From assembly GCF_900698855.1 (NCBI RefSeq), contig NZ_LR217698.1, forward strand, positions 806,001 through 870,000: a stretch of 64,000 bases of DNA, given 5' to 3'. Below the pieces are notes generated by a model, which was given only the letters and a program-made list of their open reading frames with translations, made no database searches and was not told the origin of the DNA. Position 1 is the stretch's first letter. The number at the start of each line of letters is the position of its first letter. The position numbers and the translations under genes are program-made. Shown in pieces: positions 10,848 through 20,209 of the stretch. The stretch comes from Erwinia_E haradaeae_F. Lineage in GTDB: Bacteria > Pseudomonadota > Gammaproteobacteria > Enterobacterales > Enterobacteriaceae.

Positions 10848-12047
10848 ATGATTATTCAACCACGGACTAGAGGTTTTATCTGTGTTACTGCCCATCCAAG
10901 AGGTTGTAAATATAATGTAGAAAAACAAATAAAATATATTAAAACCCAAGGAGTTCTTGCACATGGTCCTAAAAAAGTTCTAATCATTGGCTCTTCATCT
11001 GGTTATGGATTGGCTATGCGTATTGCCTCTGCTTTTGGGTGTAGAGCCAGTACACTTGGTATATTTTTTGAACGCTCAGGAGAAAAAAATAAATCAGCAA
11101 GTGCTGGTTGGTATAATTCTGCTGCATTTACGGAACTAGCAATATTATCTAATTTATACGTAAAAAATATTAATGGTGATGCTTATTCTAATGCTGTTAA
11201 AAAGAAAACTATTGAAATCATTAAAAGAGATTTAGGAACAGTAGATCTTGTCGTATATAGCCTTGCTGCTTCGCATTGTACCGATCCAGATACTGGCCAA
11301 GTGTTGCGTTCCGTATTAAAACCCATAGGAACACCTATGATGACAAAAACATTAAACACTAAGACAAAAAAAATTTCCCATATCTTATTAGAACCTGCTT
11401 CACTGGAAGAAATTAATAATACGATCACTGTTATGGGAGGAAAAAACTGGCAAACATGGATACATGCATTACTTGAAGCTAATGTGCTATCCAAAGAAGC
11501 AAAAACCACCGCTTTTAGCTATCTTGGAGAAAAAATTACACACGATATCTACTGGAACGGCTCCATAGGTGCAGCAAAAAAAGATCTAGACAAAAGAGCA
11601 TTGCATATACGAAACACCTTAATGACTAAAAATAACGGTGATGCCCGCGTTTCAGTTCTTAAAGCTGTAGTCACTCAAGCTAGCTCTGCTATTCCGATGA
11701 TGCCACTATATTTATCACTACTCTTAAAAGTGATGAAAGAAAGAGATACGTATGAAGATTGTATCGAACAAGTATACTCTCTTTTAAAAGACAACTTATA
11801 CAATCCTTTGCCTCTCTTAGATGAGATGGGTCGATTTCGAATGGACTCTAAAGAATTACACCCTGATGTACAAAATACTATTTCTAAACGATGGAAAATT
11901 ATCACTAATGATAATCTTTGTGAATTGACTGACCTTTCTGGATATCAAAATGCTTTTATGCGTCTGTTTGGGTTTAACTTACCTGAAATTAACTATGAAA
12001 ATCATGTAGACGCAGATATAAAAATTAAAAATCTAATTCAAATGTAA
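10848..12047 (+). CDS. fabV: Enoyl-ACP reductase, FabV type
   Basis: FabV reduces trans-2-enoyl-ACP with NADH, completing each round of fatty-acid elongation. From the ATG at 10848 (GAGG Shine-Dalgarno 5 bases upstream; the upstream in-frame TTG at 10821 is poorer) the product is 399 residues, the length of Yersinia FabV. Seen: the nucleotide motif GSSSGYGLAMRIA from residue 48, the active-site motif Y-X8-K as YWNGSIGAAKK with Tyr235 and Lys244/Lys245, and MPLYLSLLLKVM near residue 300, conserved in FabV. This family is larger than FabI, is triclosan-tolerant in studied members, and substitutes for FabI, which is not seen here. It is unlinked to the other fab genes. Confidence 0.96.
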   Translation: MIIQPRTRGFICVTAHPRGCKYNVEKQIKYIKTQGVLAHGPKKVLIIGSSSGYGLAMRIASAFGCRASTLGIFFERSGEKNKSASAGWYNSAAFTELAILSNLYVKNINGDAYSNAVKKKTIEIIKRDLGTVDLVVYSLAASHCTDPDTGQVLRSVLKPIGTPMMTKTLNTKTKKISHILLEPASLEEINNTITVMGGKNWQTWIHALLEANVLSKEAKTTAFSYLGEKITHDIYWNGSIGAAKKDLDKRALHIRNTLMTKNNGDARVSVLKAVVTQASSAIPMMPLYLSLLLKVMKERDTYEDCIEQVYSLLKDNLYNPLPLLDEMGRFRMDSKELHPDVQNTISKRWKIITNDNLCELTDLSGYQNAFMRLFGFNLPEINYENHVDADIKIKNLIQM

Positions 12048-12822
12048 TTACTTCTAAATAAAATAAAGACAATTCTGTAAAAATTATTCTAGATTTTACA
12101 AGATAGATGATAATTTATAAAAACTCATAAAAATGTATCATCAACCACCTTCTCTAAATTAAAAACATTTTAGCTATAGAACATTCTAAATCTTTTGAGG
12201 AAAGAAAATGCCCAATTATCTATAATTAATATAGATAATATTATATATCTCTAAAATTTTTGTACATGCACTACTATTTATCTTTTTATCCTTTCAAGAT
12301 AAATAAAATAAGAAAAATCAAAATATAAAGATATGTTCTTTAATATTTCTTAAAAACAAAATATAGAAATATACTTTATATATTTTTAAAATCACGTATT
12401 ACAAATGAAAACCACACAATAAAATACTTAAATAAATTATTCTGATATACTTAGTTATTCTATATTTGATAAATAAAAAATTTTATACTTACTTGCAAAC
12501 ATAACTGCCCCACATACAATCAAAGTCAAATAATACTACTTTGAATAAAATAATAATCCAAAAAAACCAATCTGATAATTTTAAAAAGGAAATACTCTTG
12601 ATCTTCATTGATATAACTTCTGCAATATTCATTTTAATCCTTAAAAAAGAATTAAAACTATGATAAAGTAATTTTAATCATATCCATGAAAAATAAAATC
12701 GATGGTATGTTAGGAATCTAAAATAGAATATTGAATATTACTGACACCTTAATTTTAAATTGTAGTTTTTATGAAAAATATTCTTTATATACATATAAAT
12801 TCACCCAAAGATGAGCATAACT
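12048..12822. other. Spacer between fabV and ndk
   Basis: AT-rich and non-coding. A 9-bp inverted repeat, ATTTATCTT (12276-12284) and AAGATAAAT (12296-12304), spans an 11-nt loop. It belongs with other TATCTT/AAGATA stems in the spacers and has no U-tract. Confidence 0.45.
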
Positions 12823-13251
12823 ATGGAACAAACCTTATCTATTCTTAAACCAAATTCTATAAAAAAAAATATTATTGGTGCAATTTTTAATCGATTTGAA
12901 TCCGCAGGATTAAAAATCATTGCTAACAAAATGAAAATTTTGTCCGAAAGACAAGCTAGAGATTTTTATCAAGAACATCAAAGTAAATTATTTTTTGATA
13001 ATTTAATTAAATTTATGACTTCTGGGCCAATTCTTCTCTCAGTATTAGAAGGACATAACTCTATACAGCGATATAGAGAATTAATGGGAGATACAAACCC
13101 ATCTAAGGCTCTTGCGGGGACTCTACGATCTGATTATGCAGATAGCTTGACTGAAAATGCTATACATGGTTCTGATTCATCCGTGTCTGCAAAACGTGAA
13201 ATTTTCTTCTTCTTCAAGAAAGAAGAAATACACCCAAGACAGAATTCATAA
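12823..13251 (+). CDS. ndk: Nucleoside diphosphate kinase
   Basis: Ndk transfers the gamma phosphate between nucleoside triphosphates and diphosphates through a phosphohistidine. Seen: TLSILKPNS near the N-terminus, FFDNLIKFMTSGPILLSVLEG, the substrate loop MGDTNPSKALAGTLR, and ENAIHGSDS with the phospho-acceptor His115. From 12823 the product is 142 residues (E. coli 143). A GAG 7 bases before 12823 favours this start; the in-frame ATG at 12811 (4 residues longer) is the alternative. The C-terminus carries a Phe/Lys-rich stretch (EIFFFFKKEE) from a low-complexity codon run. It is placed upstream of rlmN as in E. coli, but 1.3 kb away. Confidence 0.96.
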   Translation: MEQTLSILKPNSIKKNIIGAIFNRFESAGLKIIANKMKILSERQARDFYQEHQSKLFFDNLIKFMTSGPILLSVLEGHNSIQRYRELMGDTNPSKALAGTLRSDYADSLTENAIHGSDSSVSAKREIFFFFKKEEIHPRQNS

Positions 13252-14563
13252 ATATACTTAGCCGAAAAATTCTCTTTTATTTTAAAATGTCCTGTATATT
13301 AAAATTCTAATTTAAATACAAACTAAAGTTAGATATATATTTTATATATAGACGTCACAAAGTAACTTAGATATTCATAACTTAGAAAGTAATTATTATA
13401 CTATCTCAATAAATAATCATAATGATTTCTAAATCATTTATGTTGATTAACAATCAAGCATTACAGTTTATAAAGAAATTATGATAGCATATTCTTACGT
13501 TAGTATTCATTGTATGCTTACTAAGATTATAGTAGTAATCATTATATCTCACAATATATATCTCTTACTAAATCTTTAACTAAAATGACCTCTATTTACT
13601 ATCACACTTATTGATACATAAATCTATGAAATAAATATAAAATCTATCTATCTAGTATATTACTCACAACAAAAAAATCTGGCGTTCAGCTCATTAAGTT
13701 TTAATTTTCAACATTTTTACTTAAAAAAAAGATCTGATTTTTATACTATTCATAAATAACTCCTAAAAATATATACCAACATAATATATTATAATTATAT
13801 GATATTATACCATAATACATGATACTATAAATTTTAAAATATTTAATATTTATAAAATAGACTGATTATACACAACTCTAATATAGAACTTGAATTTTAT
13901 AACTTAGTAATAATTTTCAATAAAATATGGAGAATAATTCTCGTTTAAATGACTTCTTACTTTAATAAGAACCTGATCAATACTTGATTCTCTGTAACAG
14001 AGAATACTAAGGATTTTCATATATCATCATATTACTCTCGGTATTTTCTAAATAAAACGAAGATTTTTGAAACATGATGATTGATTACTGTATAGATCTT
14101 AATAAAAAATCAAAATCATCAAGTAATAGTAAATACTTGTATATCTATCATAGATTACAATCGATCTATTCAAAAAATATCAAAATAATTAAACAACTCT
14201 AAATAAAAAAATAAATTTACAAAACAAAATATTGAAAACTTGATACAAATTCAGATAAAATCAATCAGGTTGTTCTATGACATAAAGTAATACAATACAT
14301 AGTAGAATTATTACGATTTTACTCACATACAGATATAAGTTATGCTCCCTATTATGTATACATTAAAATAATATCCCTCCTTTCCTTCAAAAGGAATAGT
14401 AGTATCTATATTATTATTTTTAAAATAAATTCAAAACTCATCATCCTCTATTCTACATCTAAATAACTATATTCTCTAATAAATTAGGATTCCTATAGAA
14501 GCTATTTACATGTACACTGATTCTCAATTCCTTTGATCTATTCTAAAAAACCAGAGACCACTT
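13252..14563. other. Decayed spacer between ndk and rlmN
   Basis: About 1.3 kb without coding structure. An 8-bp perfect hairpin with a TAA loop, ATTCTCTG (13987-13994) and CAGAGAAT (13998-14005), is the only defined element. In E. coli the ndk-rlmN interval holds other genes, of which no trace was recognised. Confidence 0.45.
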
Positions 14564-15739
14564 ATGTTAGCACCAAACATCATATCCTTATCATCCTCAA
14601 ATGACATAAGAATTAGTAAATCAGAAAAAATTAATCTATTAAACCTAAATCGTCAAAAAATGCATAAATTATTTTCTGATTTAAATGAAAAACCCTTTCG
14701 TGTTGAACAAGTGATGCGATGGATCTATCATCACTTCTATACAAATTTTGATGATATGACTAATATCAATAAACTATTTCGTAATAAACTAAAATCCATT
14801 GCAGAAATTCGTGCTCCAGAAGTAACAACAACACAAAAATCCTCAGACGGTACTATTAAATGGGGTATGCAGATTGGAAATCAACAAATTGAAACCGTCT
14901 ACATTCCAGAAAAAGATCGCTCTACACTCTGTATATCTTCACAAATTGGTTGCAAATTAGCATGTAAATTCTGCTCAACAGCACAACAAGGGTTTAACCG
15001 TAACTTACAAACCTCTGAAATCATTGGACAAATCTGGCGCGCTATCACAATCCTTAAAAAAAATCTAATTACTAATCAACGCCCAATTACTAATATAGTA
15101 ATCATGGGAATGGGCGAACCACTCTTGAACCTAAATAATATTATTCCATCTATTGAAATTATGTTAGATGATTTTGGCTTTGGTTTATCTAAAAGACGTG
15201 TTACTTTATCGACTTCTGGAATTATTCCGGCACTAGATAAACTAATAGAGAAAGTTGATGTGGCACTAGCCGTATCACTCCATGCACCAAATAATCAAAT
15301 ACGTAATCAAATTATGCCTATCAATCAAGTATATAATATTGAAAATATACTAGAATCAGTTAAACGCTATATTAACATGTCTCGAGCAAATAAAGGACGT
15401 GTAACTATTGAATACGTAATGCTCGATGGAATTAATGATAGCCAAAATAACGCGCATCAACTGGCAAAACTACTACAAGATACACCGTGTAAAATTAATT
15501 TAATACCCTGGAATTCCTTTCCGGGTGCACTCTTTCATTGCAGTTCGTATAGCCGCATTAATAGATTTGCTAAAATACTAATAGATCATGGTTTTACTAC
15601 AATTATACGTAAAACACGTGGTAATGATATTAATGCAGCCTGTGGGCAATTATCTGGACACGTAATTAACCGGACTAAAAATATCATGTATGATAAAAGA
15701 ATAGATGAAATAATTAATATTAACAAGCTATACGATTAA
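14564..15739 (+). CDS. rlmN: Dual-specificity 23S rRNA A2503 / tRNA A37 C2-methyltransferase
   Basis: A radical-SAM enzyme that methylates C2 of A2503 in 23S rRNA and of A37 in some tRNAs. Seen: KINLLNLNRQ start block, the [4Fe-4S] motif CKLACKFC (CX3CX2C) in SSQIGCKLACKFCSTAQQGFN, MGMGEPLLN, LSTSGIIPALDKL, VALAVSLHAPN, and the C-terminal catalytic cysteine in NAACGQLSG. The 391 residues compare with 384 in E. coli; the extra residues lie before KINLL, so the exact start (14564) is uncertain. The rlmN-rodZ-ispG-hisS order is enteric. Its iron-sulfur cluster presumably comes from the SUF system encoded at 52-58.6 kb. Confidence 0.97.
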   Translation: MLAPNIISLSSSNDIRISKSEKINLLNLNRQKMHKLFSDLNEKPFRVEQVMRWIYHHFYTNFDDMTNINKLFRNKLKSIAEIRAPEVTTTQKSSDGTIKWGMQIGNQQIETVYIPEKDRSTLCISSQIGCKLACKFCSTAQQGFNRNLQTSEIIGQIWRAITILKKNLITNQRPITNIVIMGMGEPLLNLNNIIPSIEIMLDDFGFGLSKRRVTLSTSGIIPALDKLIEKVDVALAVSLHAPNNQIRNQIMPINQVYNIENILESVKRYINMSRANKGRVTIEYVMLDGINDSQNNAHQLAKLLQDTPCKINLIPWNSFPGALFHCSSYSRINRFAKILIDHGFTTIIRKTRGNDINAACGQLSGHVINRTKNIMYDKRIDEIININKLYD

Positions 15740-16702
15740 TTGCACGTAGGATCACTTCCTGATTTAATCTGACTATATACAATCAACCACATTCAGATAA
15801 AACTCCTGAAAAATACAAGATATAATCTAATACAAATTATATAACAAACTACCTATCATAGAATCTACTTAAAAAAATAGATCAATAATATCAGTTGTTT
15901 TATATATATAAATACATAGAGACTTCAGAAAAAATCTGACTAATTCATATAATTTACGTACGATCTTAGACTTAACTTTAGAAAACTAAGGACAATCATC
16001 AGAATAAAAACAAATATTCAGATCTATAATTTTCTATTTCTAACTAAATTATAATTAAATTTTCTCTAATATCATGGAAGAAATACAAAATTAACCAAAT
16101 TTCAATTTAAAAAAACATAGATTTTATCGATACAGATTTAAAATCAATAAATATACAATTTAATTTTCTATTTATAAGTTACAAAGAACTTTTAAAAAAA
16201 ACATCCTTAACTACAGTAGTATAACCAGGTACAATAAATGAATAGACCACACAAATAAAATATTCTAAATAAAAAAGAAAAAATTCAAGCTAAGATATCA
16301 CATTATAATAATTACAATCTACTCCCTCTGATCTAACTTGGTGTGATATAGTATTATGCTTATATAATATATAACAAAATATACAAAAACTAGATGGCTC
16401 CTAACGATAGAAATATAGATATTATTTTATATTTCCATAAATAAATCTGTAGACAAGATTAGATATTTATATGTTCAAACTAATCTAGAGAAATAAATAA
16501 GATAAACATTAGGGCTAATAGTAAGAAAATACTTTAACTTATGCTTCCTGTGAAATTTTATCAAAAAATATCCTATTTCTTTCAAAAAATTTAGATAGAT
16601 TATTTTCCTTACTTTGGAAAGAAAGTTCCATTTTTGATATATAATTTCACAAGAAATTTAAAAAACTTTTCACTATCGATACAGCAGCGATATTTTTTTC
16701 TC
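15740..16702. other. Spacer between rlmN and rodZ
   Basis: Nearly 1 kb of AT-rich DNA with no coding frame beyond a 23-codon in-frame extension before rodZ (16634-16702) that lacks family similarity. Nothing else was recognised. Confidence 0.45.
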
Positions 16703-17122
16703 ATGACTATTGAAGCTACTCAAGATAAATACCATATAACTTTAATAGGAGAACGCTTACGGGATGCCCGTGAAAAAATGGGCCTAACACAGCAACACAT
16801 TGCTGAGCGTCTCTGCCTAAAAGTATCTATTATTCAAGATATTGAAGAAGACACCGTCTCTTCTTCACTCGCATCAACTTTCCTGCGAGGCTATATCCGC
16901 TCTTATGCTCGTTTGGTTGAAGTTTCAGAAGAAGAACTTATTACACTTATGGAACAACAAATGCCAGTTAATGATACCAAAGTAGAAATTATGAAAAGCT
17001 ACTCTCTAGGACAACAGAGAACCAAACGAGATAACTGGTTAATGCTAATTACTTGGCTAATTCTCATTTTGATACTTGGTCTTACCATGACTTGGTGGTG
17101 GCAAAATTACACGACTGCTTAA
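16703..17122 (+). CDS. rodZ: RodZ, truncated: HTH domain plus membrane anchor only
   Basis: RodZ links MreB filaments to the wall-synthesis complex and helps keep rod shape. The start at 16703 gives MTIEATQDKYH, aligning with E. coli MNTEATHDQN. Residues 16-75 form the cytoplasmic Cro-like HTH (RLRDAREKMGLTQQHIAERL, then STFLRGYIRSYARLV). A basic stretch, QQRTKRD, precedes one transmembrane helix at about 112-130, followed by WWWQNYTTA and a stop. The total is 139 residues against 337 in E. coli: the Pro/Thr-rich linker and periplasmic beta domain are missing, with no remnant seen downstream. Published E. coli work indicates the cytoplasmic-plus-TM part carries most shape function, so this may be an active minimal form. 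Confidence 0.9.
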   Translation: MTIEATQDKYHITLIGERLRDAREKMGLTQQHIAERLCLKVSIIQDIEEDTVSSSLASTFLRGYIRSYARLVEVSEEELITLMEQQMPVNDTKVEIMKSYSLGQQRTKRDNWLMLITWLILILILGLTMTWWWQNYTTA

Positions 17123-17647
17123 GACCATCTGGTATCTATTAAAAATTCAAATACAATTATTACAAGAGAGAATCATTAATGTTTTTTATAAATTTATACT
17201 TATATTAATCTAAACTAGAATAATGGATTAATACAAGATTTAATAATCTATATACAGCTCTAAAAGAGATACTATGAATCATAGTAAACTCAAAACAATA
17301 CTTACTTAATCTTACATCTAACCGAGACCAAAATAATTAATTTTATAAGTTAATTAGGAATAGATTATTTGTTCTTTTCTGACAGAATGTATAATAATAA
17401 ATTCTCATGAAGAGAATAACAATTAAGATAAGATTAGATAATACCAATAACATCTAATCCAAAAATTAGATAAATTTACTAAACCAATGTTCTTTTATTT
17501 AGAATATAAATTCTACACCTTTCTCTCCAGGCACAATAAAGATAACCCTGCACTTGAATGTTTAATGTTAAACTCATTTATCCTTATACTCCTTCTTTTA
17601 GTTTACCTTTAATTCTCACCTAATCCTTAGTTATTATGGAGAACAAT
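17123..17647. other. Spacer between rodZ and ispG
   Basis: About 0.5 kb, where the rodZ periplasmic domain would once have been encoded; no recognisable remnant remains. TATAAT at 17390-17395 has only a poor -35 upstream. The ispG Shine-Dalgarno GGAG is at 17638-17641. Confidence 0.45.
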
Positions 17648-18736
17648 ATGAGTAATTTGAAACCTCTTACCCGTCGTAAATCAATGCGTATTAATATTGG
17701 GAAAGTTCCTATAGGTGATAATATGCCCATTTCTGTTCAATCTATGACCAATACACCTACAACTAATATTGAAGCTTCTATTTCTCAAATTCAATCTCTA
17801 GAAAAAGCTGGTGCTGATATTATTCGAATATCTATACCTACTATGGAAGCTGCAGAGTCATTTCGTATTATCAAACAACAAGTTACTGCTCCTTTAGTCG
17901 CAGATATTCATTTTGACTATCGAATCGCCCTAAAAGTTGCCGAGTATGGAGTAGACTGCTTACGAATTAATCCAGGAAATATCGGTAACAAACATCGAAT
18001 TCGCCAAGTTGTAGAATGCGCTCGCTATCATAACATTCCAATTCGAATTGGAATTAATAGCGGGTCACTAGAAAAAGATTTACAAAAAAAATATAATAGT
18101 CCTACTGCAGAGGCTTTAGTTGAATCAGCTTTACGTAATATTAATCATTTTGATGACCTTAATTTTGACATGTTTAAAGTCAGTGTAAAATCATCTAATG
18201 TTTTAACCGCCATAGAAGCATATCGTCTTTTAGCTACACAAATTAAACAGCCACTTCATCTAGGCATTACAGAAACTGGAGGAGCGCGATCTGGAACAGT
18301 AAAATCAGCAATAGCGATAGGCTCCCTCCTATTGGAGGGCATTGGTGATACACTACGAATATCTCTGGCAACTGACCCAATCGAAGAAGTAAAAGTTGGT
18401 TTTGATATTTTGAAATCCCTACGTATTCGTTCACGTGGTATTAATTTTATCGCCTGCCCAACTTGCTCACGTCAAGAATTTGATGTTATTAATATAGTTA
18501 ACACTCTAGAAAAACGATTAGAAGACATTCTTACTCCAATGGATATTGCAATTATTGGCTGTATGGTCAATGGTCCAGGGGAGGCTAAACAAGCGACCAT
18601 AGCTTTAGTAGGTAACCGTAACAAAAGTAGTTTTTATGAAGATGGAATTCAGTTAAATACGCGAATCGACAATCAGACTCTTATGGATCAACTAGAGGAA
18701 CGTATTCGCGCTAAAGCACTACATCTAAAAAAATAG
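17648..18736 (+). CDS. ispG: 4-hydroxy-3-methylbut-2-enyl diphosphate synthase
   Basis: IspG (GcpE) converts MEcPP to HMBPP in the penultimate step of the MEP isoprenoid pathway, using a [4Fe-4S] cluster. The start at 17648 follows GGAGAA with a 6-base gap; the ATG at 17636 overlaps that signal and is less likely. The 362-residue product (E. coli 372) shows IPIGDN-like and QSMTNTPTTN near the N-terminus, the TIM-barrel blocks VADIHFDYRIALKVAEYG and LRINPGNIG, then the cluster-ligand region ACPTCSRQEFD and GCMVNGPGEAK. The last ten or so residues of the E. coli tail are absent. It sits upstream of hisS as in enterics. Confidence 0.97.
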   Translation: MSNLKPLTRRKSMRINIGKVPIGDNMPISVQSMTNTPTTNIEASISQIQSLEKAGADIIRISIPTMEAAESFRIIKQQVTAPLVADIHFDYRIALKVAEYGVDCLRINPGNIGNKHRIRQVVECARYHNIPIRIGINSGSLEKDLQKKYNSPTAEALVESALRNINHFDDLNFDMFKVSVKSSNVLTAIEAYRLLATQIKQPLHLGITETGGARSGTVKSAIAIGSLLLEGIGDTLRISLATDPIEEVKVGFDILKSLRIRSRGINFIACPTCSRQEFDVINIVNTLEKRLEDILTPMDIAIIGCMVNGPGEAKQATIALVGNRNKSSFYEDGIQLNTRIDNQTLMDQLEERIRAKALHLKK

Positions 18737-18913
18737 AAATCATATTTAAGCTTGTGAATATTGCATAACTTATAATAAATCTTAAGATTATTATCTTATT
18801 AAAGAAATCCAATAGATATCAATTCATTAAAAAATTATGCAAAACATATACAATTTTATAAATCTATAAACCATAAGTAAAATTATATATTATTAGAAAT
18901 AAAAGGGTAGATA

Positions 18914-20209
18914 GTGAAAAAACATAAAATTCAAGCACTTCGTGGTATGAAAGACCATCTTCCAATAGATATCTCTTGCTATCAACAAATCGAACGCATA
19001 TTAAAACAAGTTCTAACTAGCTACGGTTTCAGTGAAATTCGTCTTCCAATTGTTGAAAAAACTTCGCTATTTGAACGCGCTATAGGTTCTATCACTGATG
19101 TAACAGAAAAGGAAATGTATACTTTTCAAGATCGTAATGGTGATAGTATTACATTAAGACCGGAAGGGACTGCTGGATGTGTACGTGCAGGAATTGAACA
19201 TGGTATACTTTATCATCAAGAACAACGCCTATGGTACATGGGACCAATGTTTCGTTATGAACGACCACAGAAAGGTCGTTATCGGCAATTCTATCAAGTT
19301 GGTGCTGAAGTATTTGGCCTAAAAGGTCCAAACATCGATGCTGAATTAATTTTAATGACTGCAAGATGTTGGAAACTATTAGGTATTTCTCATTATCTTA
19401 GGTTAGAGTTAAACTCTATCGGATCACTAGAGACACGAAAGAAATATCATAATATACTTATTTCCTTTTTAAGAAATAACACTCCTCTTTTAGACAAAGA
19501 TTGCAAAAATCGTGTATATTCTAACCCTCTTCGAATTCTAGATAGCAAAAATCCTCATATTCAAGAACTATTGAAAGATCTTCCGCCTCTAAAAGATTAT
19601 CTAGATCTTGAATCCAATCATCATTTTTTAAGACTATGTGACCAATTAGATATCGCTGGCATTCCTTATCATATTAACCAACGTCTAGTACGTGGTCTTG
19701 ATTATTATAATCGAACGGTTTTTGAATGGACAACCAATAGTCTAGGTGCACAAGGAACAATCTGTTCTGGTGGTCGATATGATGATTTAGTTGCAGAACT
19801 TGGTGGACAATCAACTCCAGCTATTGGTTTCGCAATAGGATTAGAAAGGTTAGCACTATTAGTACAAAATTTTAACTCAATACCAATATCAAATCAGATT
19901 ATCGATGTTTATCTAATCACCAAAGGAGATAAACAACACAATTTAGGATTAATTTTGTCTGAACAATTACGTGACAGTATGCCTGACTTAAAACTAATAA
20001 GTAATTCCTGTGACGGAAACCTAAAAAAACACTTTACTTACGCAATGAAACTAGGTGCAAGATTTGTAATAATAATCAATAAAGATACAGAAGGTACAGA
20101 AGAACTAATTATCAAAGACTTTTTGAATAAAACACAAAAAAAAATAAAGAAAACCAATGCATACTCTAACCTTACTACACTTCTGCGTATGCATTTAAAA
20201 AATCCATGA
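18914..20209 (+). CDS. hisS: Histidyl-tRNA synthetase
   Basis: HisRS charges tRNA-His. Class II motifs are visible: motif 1 around EIRLPIVEKTSLFERAIG, motif 2 GPMFRYERPQKGRYRQFYQ, the histidine-specific LVRGLDYYNRTVFEW, and motif 3 AIGFAIGLERLALL, followed by an anticodon-binding domain. The product is 431 residues (E. coli 424) from a GTG start at 18914, preceded by AGGG; the N-terminus MKKHKIQALRGMKDHLP aligns with the family. The C-terminal 25 residues are lysine-rich and diverged. In E. coli yfgM, bamB and der follow; here a 2.3 kb decayed gap follows. Confidence 0.97.
   Translation: MKKHKIQALRGMKDHLPIDISCYQQIERILKQVLTSYGFSEIRLPIVEKTSLFERAIGSITDVTEKEMYTFQDRNGDSITLRPEGTAGCVRAGIEHGILYHQEQRLWYMGPMFRYERPQKGRYRQFYQVGAEVFGLKGPNIDAELILMTARCWKLLGISHYLRLELNSIGSLETRKKYHNILISFLRNNTPLLDKDCKNRVYSNPLRILDSKNPHIQELLKDLPPLKDYLDLESNHHFLRLCDQLDIAGIPYHINQRLVRGLDYYNRTVFEWTTNSLGAQGTICSGGRYDDLVAELGGQSTPAIGFAIGLERLALLVQNFNSIPISNQIIDVYLITKGDKQHNLGLILSEQLRDSMPDLKLISNSCDGNLKKHFTYAMKLGARFVIIINKDTEGTEELIIKDFLNKTQKKIKKTNAYSNLTTLLRMHLKNP

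Noticed and set aside
11183..11509. 108-codon minus-strand open frame opposite fabV
   Set aside because: It lies wholly within the conserved fabV gene; its hydrophobic composition is the complement of fabV codons and it has no family resemblance or Shine-Dalgarno.
17367..17395. Candidate ispG promoter (TTTGTT ... TATAAT)
   Set aside because: The -10 is perfect but the -35 is poor and TATAAT is frequent in AT-rich DNA; about 250 bases from the gene with no other support.
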